Shown one piece after another: positions 50,839 through 56,794 of a stretch of DNA of 56,794 nucleotides. Location of the stretch: positions 1-56,794 of the IMG/VR virus record IMGVR_UViG_3300032308_002493. The stretch is one strand, 5' to 3'. The notes under the pieces are model-generated. The model did no database searches. It was given only the letters and a program-made list of their open reading frames with translations, and was not told where the DNA came from. The position numbers were made by a program, and so were the translations under genes. Every line of letters starts with the position of its first letter. The stretch's first letter is position 1. This stretch comes from a virus.

Positions 50839-53800
50839 TTGCCATTGTTGACCCTCGCCCAGCTGGAAGTGCGACTGGCGCGGCTGGATGCCGCCAGCTC
50901 CAGGGCGGCGCCCCTGGCACCGGTGGCTGCGGCCGTTGCGCAATCGGCGGATACGGTGGCGCAGCTGCTGACCCAGGCGCTGGGGGAGCTGTTGCCGGGG
51001 GCTGCGGTGTTGAGCTGGGATCGGCGCCGGCCGGGCCTGGTGGCGGGGCAGATGGCAGCCGATGGGCTGGTGTTCCAGTTCCGCTGTGACGCCAATCAAA
51101 TTTCATATCGTCCCGCCTGGGATGGGCTGAGCCAGGGGCGATGGGAGGCCCGCAGCGCTGGCTTCCTGGCGGCCCGATCGCCAGGGCTGCGGCTCGATGC
51201 TCCAGGGGCTGGCGGCAAAAAGCGCTGCAGCAGGGGCTACGGCTGCGGCAACAGCTGCATCTCTCTGAAGAATGAATGCCGGCTAAAGGTGAGCTCGGCC
51301 GCCAGCAAAACGCGGCTGCAGCGGTTGCAGGCCCTCGCCAATGCCGGTGATGCCGCCGCCGGCACCCTGGCCGGGCAGGAACAGGCCAAGCGGAACTCCC
51401 AGGCCGCGGCCATCAAGGGCCAGCGCCAACAGGAGCGGGCTGCCAGGGCGCCCAAAACGCCCCCCAGCCTGGCGGGCCAGGTGCGGGTGGTGGCACCGGC
51501 CAGCATTGAGGTGGATCCCGAGCGGTTTCAGTTCAAGCTGGGCCATGGCGCCCAGGGAGAGGTGGGCTCCCTGCGAGGGGTGCGCAAGTGGGATGAGAAT
51601 TTGGCTGGGGTGGTGTCGGTTTGGCAGGACCCGGCGGATGGCAAAACCTATGTGGTGAATGGCCATAACCGGCTGGGGTTGGCCAAGCGCCACGGGGCGG
51701 AGGGGCTCACCGTGCGTTACCTCAAGGCTGCCTCGGCTGCAGAGGCGCGGGCGATCGGGGCGCTGCAAAACATTGCGGAAGGGGCCGGCACACCGGTGGA
51801 TGCCGCCAAGTTTTTTCGAGATAGCAATATCCGCAGCCAGACGGATGTGGAGAAGTTGGGTTTGCCGCTCAGCAGTGGCCGGGCGGCCCAGGGGCTGGGG
51901 TTGGCACGGCTGCCTGCAGAAATGTTCCGCTCGGTGGTGGACGGGGATCTGAGCGCCAGCCGTGGGGCAATCATCGGCAACTCAGGCCTTGATGGCCCAA
52001 AGATGAGCGAGATCGGCAAGTTGTTGCGGCAGCGCAAAAACATATCTGACGGCACATTGGCGGAGTTTGTGGAGGCCCTGGCCGTGAGCGAGCGGCAAAG
52101 CCAGCAAACATTTGATCTATTTGGCGCTAACGAAACGCTGGTGGATAACGGTCTGGCACGGGCTGAATTAACCAACGCAATTGCCAAAAAGATCAGCAAG
52201 GAGAAGCGACTATTTAAGATGGTGAGCAACTCCCAGGCGGCGGCCACCCTGGCGGAGAAGGCGGGCAATGTGATCAACAAGGGCGAGAGCGCCGAAGTGG
52301 CCAGTGCCGCCGATCAGCTGGGGCGCACCTTCAAGGCGCTCAAAAATGTGTCTGGCCCCATGGCCACCGCCATCAATGCCGCTGCCCAGCAGGTGAGCGA
52401 AGGAGCCAACAAAACAACGGTGCAACGCAAACTGTACGCGGAGGTGGTGGCCGCAATGGAGCTTGAATTCAAGGGCAAGCGCCGCGATGGCTGGGGCCAA
52501 AGCACCATTGATCGCTTTGCAGAGCTGGAAGCCCGCATTGATGCGGCCAAGAAGAAGTGCTCGACCGGCTACGGCTGCGGCAGCACCTGCATCAGCCTGC
52601 GCAAAGAATGCCGGGCCAGGCCGAGTAGCAGCATCGGAAAAGAGCGGCTGAAGCGGCTGTTGGCCTTGGCCGGCGGTGGAGTTTCTGACCAGCGGGGGAT
52701 CGCCCCGGTGCGGGCCGCCGAGGCCACGGCCCTGGCCGGAGCGCTTGAGCAGCGCCGGGAGGAGAAGGCCCAGCAACTGAAGGGCACCCGTCAAAAGGCC
52801 ACAGCGGATGATCTCGCTAAACGACTGATCAAGGCAGAAGCAAACCTGGCCGCAAAGAGCAAGATGCCTGCACCACCACCAGGCAATGGAAAGCCTGGTG
52901 TGAAGGTGGAGATCCAACGGGCCAAGCCAGGAGGTGAGTACGGGCCCGATGGCCACTGGTATCCAGGCGGCGCATGGATGAGCCAGGGCCAGTTTGTGGG
53001 AGGCAAAGAGCAGGCCCTTGGCAGTGGTGAGCAGCCGGCGTCAGCAACTGGCAAGGAAAACAGCGGCGCCAGCCAGCGGGTGATCAGGAACAAGGAAAAG
53101 CCCAGGAGGGAGCAACCAACCGAGCCCAAGGGGAAGGGACTGGATCAGCCTGTCGGGCTGAAGAAGACAGCGGCCAAGAACGATGAGGACTTCTTCAACG
53201 ACAGGGGCTTTGTTCTCTATCCCCGTCCAAAAGGCGCTGCAGGCCTGAATGGGCTTCTGTTCGACGCTGCAGTCATTCAGCGGATGTCGACAGAAGAGCT
53301 GGGCTGGGCAACGGATCAGATCCTGACCATGGGGAACGTCAAGCGGAGCGATCTGGGCGTTGTAAATGATCTGGAGAATGCCGCCACAAGGTTTGGCAGC
53401 GAAAAGGACTATCTCAACTACCAGAGGTCTTTTACCCGAAACCAGCTCATCGGCGTGGATGACAAAAGGTTCAAGGCCGGCCTGATCTTCATGGACGCCA
53501 GCCGCAACCTGGGCCACACCAGTCCAGCGCAGCAGCGCCTCCGCACCAGGCGCAAGACAACGGAAAACCCACCGGAGAGGAAGGGCGAGCAGGGGGACTG
53601 GGTCTGGGGCCTGAACAACGTGTTCCGCGCCGTGCAGCTTCGCCGGGATCGCATGGCAGCCCCCTCGGTGCTCACCAACCCCGGCCGCCAGGATCCCGGC
53701 CTGGCCTCCAAGGCCAAGCAGCCAGGCCTCAACGCCCAGGACGTGACCACCAGCACGCAACAAGCCGCCTTTGCTCGCCAGCAGCAGCAGGCGGCCAAGG

Positions 53801-55560
53801 CCGCCGGGGATCAATCCGGGGCACAGGCCTGGCGCAAAGAGGAGCGGACCGTGGAGCGCAACCGGCTGGCCACCGCCATCGGCCGCAACAAGCAGAGCCA
53901 GAGCTCGCTGTTTGGAGTGACCGAATACGACGAGACCATGCCGCTGTTCAAGAAGCGGGGCGACGGCCGCCGGCTGGATGCCGACATCCTCGAAGCCAGG
54001 ATCGATGCACTGCGTCGGAAGTGCCAGACCGGTTACAACTGCGGCAGTACCTGCATCAGCCTGCGGAAGGAATGCCGCAGCAGGCCAGGCAGCTCAATCA
54101 GCAAGGAGCGGCTCAAGCGGCTCCAGCAACTGGCCCGGGGCGAGGTGGCCCCCAGGGGGCTGGGGGTGCCCAGGGGCGCGGCAGCCACCGCCCTGGCCAC
54201 GGACATTCAGGGGCGGCGCAATGCCAGGGCGGCAGAGCTCACGGGGCAGCGGGCACAAGCCGGGCTTATCCCCACAGCGCTGCCGTTTAGCGATCAGATG
54301 GCCGCCCGGATCCGGAAGGGCATTGAGGAGCGCACCGCTACCACCGGCACCGTCAACTACGACGGCAAGGATTTGGCAGCGGCGATGATCAAGGCGGCCC
54401 AGTCGCCTCAGGTAGGCGAAAACATGCGCAAGGCCCTGGCCTTCATGGAAGAGGCCGGAATTATGACAAATATTGCCGCGAACAGCAATGAAGAGATTAA
54501 GCGGATAACTGGAAAGCCTGCCAGCGAACTGCCGTGGCAGCGGCCATTGGAACTTGCCAAGTTCGTACGTGATGCGGGGCTGGTGTCGGATGAAAGACTG
54601 GAATGGCTGAAGAAAGACCAGACTCAGGCCGGTCAGGCGGTGGTCCGGCGTGCAGAGATTGTTCGCAACCCACCAAAGCCCAGCAACGAAGAAAAGCAAG
54701 CAAAAGCCAACTACGAAAAATCAAAGGCTTACATAAAAGAGCAAGAGCAAGCATTTGATAGAAGCGTGCGCCAGGGCTGGAGATTTCCCGAGGACAAAAA
54801 AAGCTTTATGCAGGCCACCAAAAACATGACAGGCTTGGAGAACGATCGCAATCGCTATTTTGCGTATAGAGACGGCAGGTTGAATCAGATCAAGTGGGCA
54901 GTGCTAGAATTTGCCTGTGGCAAAGGGTTAGCAGGGCTTACGTCAAGCGAGAATGGTGGCTACTACTCTTTCGGGCAAAAAAAGTATGTGGCAGTCGCCG
55001 GCAATACGGACAAAAGCTGGGCTGGCGTTTACAAGGTTGACGAAAACAACACAGACCCAAGGAATATGCGAAGGCACTACGCCGAGCACATGGCAAAGCA
55101 CCTCCCGGACAGGCTCGCCGGGCTGTCTCAGACATCCGACAACTTCGACGTGCTCCACCAGCCTCTAGGGTTTAGCGGGAGGCAAACACACGCCGAAAAA
55201 ACCCTTAGCATCCATATCCATGAGCTGGGCCATGTCGTGGATAACTTTGCTGATGTGCGGGTCAGGGAGATCCCCGCAACCGCCGCTGGACCAAAACAAA
55301 TGGTGCTCTCCCATAATTTTCTTGAGCGAGTAGAGAAAAGGCCCGAGGCTGTTAAAAAAGCGCTTAGGGAGAAACGGGCGCCATCAAACTATGCTTTAAC
55401 CAACGCCGAAGAGCTGTTTGCCGAATCGTTTGCGGCTTGGGTGTTTGCCCCACGTGCATTGAAGCGGCATCACCCAGAACTGCATGCCTGGGTAGAGGAC
55501 CGATTTACAAGGGCACGTACTACCATGGCGAAGCATGGGCACCTAAGGTTTGAGGAGTAG
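50839..55560 (+). CDS. Giant modular effector: ParB-like, unknown and zinc-peptidase domains
   Basis: A 1573-residue polyvalent protein. Start is unclear: only TTG codons (50839 onward) are available; a 15-codon ORF from ATG 50787 lies just upstream. Order: N-terminal beta module (to ~105), Cys module at ~127-150, ParB-like domain around the GHNRLG motif (~275) with a helical extension to ~560, Cys module (Cys574), a GPDGHWYPGGAWM element (~705), an unknown domain (~780-980), Cys module (Cys1062), then a helical part and a C-terminal zincin with HELGH (1461-1465) and NAEELFAESFAAW (Glu1524/1529) as the likely third ligand. It should act in the newly infected cell if injected. Similar composites downstream of MuF are known as polyvalent proteins. 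Confidence 0.75.
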   Translation: MPLLTLAQLEVRLARLDAASSRAAPLAPVAAAVAQSADTVAQLLTQALGELLPGAAVLSWDRRRPGLVAGQMAADGLVFQFRCDANQISYRPAWDGLSQGRWEARSAGFLAARSPGLRLDAPGAGGKKRCSRGYGCGNSCISLKNECRLKVSSAASKTRLQRLQALANAGDAAAGTLAGQEQAKRNSQAAAIKGQRQQERAARAPKTPPSLAGQVRVVAPASIEVDPERFQFKLGHGAQGEVGSLRGVRKWDENLAGVVSVWQDPADGKTYVVNGHNRLGLAKRHGAEGLTVRYLKAASAAEARAIGALQNIAEGAGTPVDAAKFFRDSNIRSQTDVEKLGLPLSSGRAAQGLGLARLPAEMFRSVVDGDLSASRGAIIGNSGLDGPKMSEIGKLLRQRKNISDGTLAEFVEALAVSERQSQQTFDLFGANETLVDNGLARAELTNAIAKKISKEKRLFKMVSNSQAAATLAEKAGNVINKGESAEVASAADQLGRTFKALKNVSGPMATAINAAAQQVSEGANKTTVQRKLYAEVVAAMELEFKGKRRDGWGQSTIDRFAELEARIDAAKKKCSTGYGCGSTCISLRKECRARPSSSIGKERLKRLLALAGGGVSDQRGIAPVRAAEATALAGALEQRREEKAQQLKGTRQKATADDLAKRLIKAEANLAAKSKMPAPPPGNGKPGVKVEIQRAKPGGEYGPDGHWYPGGAWMSQGQFVGGKEQALGSGEQPASATGKENSGASQRVIRNKEKPRREQPTEPKGKGLDQPVGLKKTAAKNDEDFFNDRGFVLYPRPKGAAGLNGLLFDAAVIQRMSTEELGWATDQILTMGNVKRSDLGVVNDLENAATRFGSEKDYLNYQRSFTRNQLIGVDDKRFKAGLIFMDASRNLGHTSPAQQRLRTRRKTTENPPERKGEQGDWVWGLNNVFRAVQLRRDRMAAPSVLTNPGRQDPGLASKAKQPGLNAQDVTTSTQQAAFARQQQQAAKAAGDQSGAQAWRKEERTVERNRLATAIGRNKQSQSSLFGVTEYDETMPLFKKRGDGRRLDADILEARIDALRRKCQTGYNCGSTCISLRKECRSRPGSSISKERLKRLQQLARGEVAPRGLGVPRGAAATALATDIQGRRNARAAELTGQRAQAGLIPTALPFSDQMAARIRKGIEERTATTGTVNYDGKDLAAAMIKAAQSPQVGENMRKALAFMEEAGIMTNIAANSNEEIKRITGKPASELPWQRPLELAKFVRDAGLVSDERLEWLKKDQTQAGQAVVRRAEIVRNPPKPSNEEKQAKANYEKSKAYIKEQEQAFDRSVRQGWRFPEDKKSFMQATKNMTGLENDRNRYFAYRDGRLNQIKWAVLEFACGKGLAGLTSSENGGYYSFGQKKYVAVAGNTDKSWAGVYKVDENNTDPRNMRRHYAEHMAKHLPDRLAGLSQTSDNFDVLHQPLGFSGRQTHAEKTLSIHIHELGHVVDNFADVRVREIPATAAGPKQMVLSHNFLERVEKRPEAVKKALREKRAPSNYALTNAEELFAESFAAWVFAPRALKRHHPELHAWVEDRFTRARTTMAKHGHLRFEE
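51217..51288 (+). repeat. Cys module 1 of the giant protein
   Basis: KKRCSRGYGCGNSCISLKNE then CR. Followed by a basic helix (TRLQRLQALANAG) that replaces the usual KERLKRL element. Confidence 0.75.
52521..52656 (+). repeat. Cys module 2 of the giant protein with linker
   Basis: ELEARIDAAKKKC leader, four-cysteine core and KERLKRLLALA helix. Nearly identical in DNA to the minus-strand copy at the left edge over about 40 bases of the core. Confidence 0.8.
53989..54172 (+). repeat. Cys module 3 of the giant protein with full tail
   Basis: LEARIDALRRKC leader, core, SISKERLKRLQQLARGE helix and a PRGLGVP tail. Thirty bases (ending in CCCCCAGGGGG) are identical with the copy at 55978-56175. Confidence 0.8.
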
Positions 55561-55567
55561 CGCTGAG

Positions 55568-55912
55568 ATGGCCGGCGACATAAAGGATGCCCAGGCATTG
55601 ATAACAGGCATGAACGGAAAGTTAGATCGTTCTGCTGTTGTTCGTTGGGCTGCAATCAAAAACAAAGCTACAGGCCGGGAGCGAGAGGCAATTTCCTGGA
55701 TGGCTGAAGCCTTTGGCCCCATGACAAAAACAGAGGAAGACCGCCGCTGGCTGTCAAGTTTCCTTAGTGGGATCCCTGAATCAGCGCCAAAAAAGAGCAC
55801 CCGCGGCGATGGTGTTGGCCACCAAAGCCCAGGCGATCGACTTGCCGAGCTGGAGACGCGAATTGATGCTGTCAGTAAGGCCAACGGCTCCAGGCCGCCG
55901 CTGCAGCAGTGA
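55568..55912 (+). CDS. Small protein ending in an orphan module leader; possible partner of the peptidase
   Basis: A 114-residue protein from ATG 55568, eight bases after the peptidase stop. Helical N-terminal half (DAQALITGMNGKLDRSAVVR, ISWMAEAFGPMTKTEEDRRW). Its C-terminus reads DRLAELETRIDAVSKANG, the usual leader of the Cys module, but stops where the cysteines should begin. It may be an immunity or regulatory protein for the preceding peptidase, or a cassette that lost its module by recombination. Confidence 0.5.
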   Translation: MAGDIKDAQALITGMNGKLDRSAVVRWAAIKNKATGREREAISWMAEAFGPMTKTEEDRRWLSSFLSGIPESAPKKSTRGDGVGHQSPGDRLAELETRIDAVSKANGSRPPLQQ

Positions 55913-55953
55913 AGCCCACCCCCCGCCGCCGGCAACTGCCCAAGGGCTGATCC

Positions 55954-56794
55954 ATGGCGGTGAGCACTGACATCAATGCCCGGTTTGCAGCCCTCGGGGC
56001 CCGCATCGATGCGGCGCGGAAGCGCTGCGGCACCGGTTACAGCTGCGGCAACAGCTGCATCAGCCTTCAGAAGGAATGCAGGGCCAGGCCTGGCAGCGCG
56101 ATCAGCAAGGAGCGGATTCAGCGGCTTCAGCAGCTGGCCCGGGGCGAGGTGGCCCCCAGGGGGTTAGGTGTGCCTGGGCAGACGGCCGCGGCGGCCATGG
56201 CTGCCAGCCTTCACGGCCAGCGCAGCCAAAGGGCCGTTGAACTGCAGGCCAAGCGGCAAGCGAGGGCTCGCCAGTCCGCTCCAGTGGCGGCGATCACGGC
56301 GGCCGAGATAAAGCGGGCCTTCCCGCTGCCCACCGCCCAACAGCGCCAGCAGCGCGATCAGCTGCAAAACGCCACCAACCTGGCCGCAGCCGAACGCCAG
56401 GCGGTTTTCGATTACAGCGCCACCACCAGAGGGCCTCGGGCGGCATCAGCGCTCAACCGCTGCCTGCGACAACCGGCCAGCTGCCGCCAGAAAAAGGCCA
56501 CCGCCGCCATGGCAACAGATTTTGATGCCGCATTGCAAAAATTACCCAAGAACATAGAAGGTGCCCCTTTTTATCGGGGCATAGCAGTAAAAGACAGCAA
56601 TATGCAACGCCTGTATCAACAATTGCTCAAGGCTCGGCCTGGTGAGCGGTTTGCGGATCAGGGTTACGGCTCCTACTCCGACGACCGGCGAGTGGCGGCC
56701 ATCTATGCGGAGGCCAATGGCCCCGCCCCAGCGATCGTGTTGGTGAGCCGCAGCCAGGCCATCACCGGCATCAGTGCCATCTCCGGCTACCGCA
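55954..56794 (+). CDS. Cys-module ADP-ribosyltransferase, truncated by the window end
   Basis: From ATG 55954 the frame is open to the window end (280 residues seen). Leader and Cys module (residues ~8-50), helix ISKERIQRLQQLARGE and PRGLGVP tail, Gln/Arg-rich linker, then an ART-like domain from about residue 190: GAPFYRGIAV with the NAD-binding arginine, ERFADQGYGSYSDDRRVA resembling the STS strand, and PAIVLVSRS. The catalytic E-x-E lies beyond the end. RSE-class ARTs modify host proteins. It is the third different catalytic domain behind the same module. Confidence 0.65.
   Translation, partial: MAVSTDINARFAALGARIDAARKRCGTGYSCGNSCISLQKECRARPGSAISKERIQRLQQLARGEVAPRGLGVPGQTAAAAMAASLHGQRSQRAVELQAKRQARARQSAPVAAITAAEIKRAFPLPTAQQRQQRDQLQNATNLAAAERQAVFDYSATTRGPRAASALNRCLRQPASCRQKKATAAMATDFDAALQKLPKNIEGAPFYRGIAVKDSNMQRLYQQLLKARPGERFADQGYGSYSDDRRVAAIYAEANGPAPAIVLVSRSQAITGISAISGYR
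55978..56175 (+). repeat. Cys module of the ADP-ribosyltransferase
   Basis: ARIDAARKRC leader, core with GTGYS, NS and SLQKE gaps, then the same helix and PRGLGVP tail as the copy at 53989-54172. High DNA identity suggests recent duplication or gene conversion. Confidence 0.8.

Noticed and set aside
52210-52956. 248-codon minus-strand frame in the giant effector
   Set aside because: Shadow on the opposite strand of a gene with clear domains.
1-56794. tRNA genes
   Set aside because: No cloverleaf was recognised by eye in the intergenic regions; a tRNA search program would be needed to exclude them.

Overview
The window reads as most of the genome of a temperate, long-tailed (siphovirus-type) phage. 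It is visibly GC-rich and tightly packed, with many 4-base ATGA overlaps, and no bacterial housekeeping block was seen. A cyanobacterial host is likely but not proven. The best hints are a flavin-dependent thymidylate synthase whose signature (RTHRVGVSFDVQS) resembles the picocyanobacterial/cyanophage variant, an M15 endopeptidase of a type I associate with cyanobacteria and their phages, and a phage-borne group-2-like sigma factor.

Layout. 1-186 (minus): edge-truncated fragment of a Cys-module effector cassette. 199-352 (minus): a promoter and a terminator framing a short RNA. 451-681 (minus): XRE repressor. 745-23008 (plus): one long structural operon with prohead protease/scaffold, decoration protein, capsid, connector genes, tail tube, tail chaperones, tape measure with an embedded lysozyme, J-like tip protein and fibres, closed by a terminator at 23036-23065. 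23105-23948: a small gene and a decayed second copy. 23990-28098 (minus): endolysin, nuclease, ERF-type annealing protein and unknowns. 28148-32932: small genes and a lambda-O-like initiator carrying its own iterons. 32867-35032: serine integrase, candidate attP and divergent ParB-like gene. 35147-37904: small genes and terminase. 37998-41068 (minus): RyR-like repeat ORF, frameshifted cytosine methyltransferase, membrane protein and sigma factor. 41189-44738 (plus): portal and MuF. 44881-49299: HNH gene (plus) and a minus-strand accessory cluster including ThyX. 49406-56794 (plus): an effector array.

Gene order runs terminase, portal, MuF, effector array at the right end, and then protease, decoration protein and capsid at the left end. 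This suggests a circularly permuted genome opened inside the effector region, where the contig edges fall in or near a repeated module.

The most interesting system is the effector array. Downstream of MuF, a Cys module (C-x5-C-G-x2-C-I-x5-C-R) followed by a charged helix recurs six times. It is joined to a J-domain, a ParB-like domain, an unknown domain, an HELGH zinc peptidase and an ADP-ribosyltransferase. I read it as a modular 'polyvalent' set of proteins, possibly co-packaged with DNA and diversified by recombination at the conserved modules. A second notable system is a family of three near-identical promoters (20 identical bases ending in TACAGT) in a phage that also encodes its own sigma factor.
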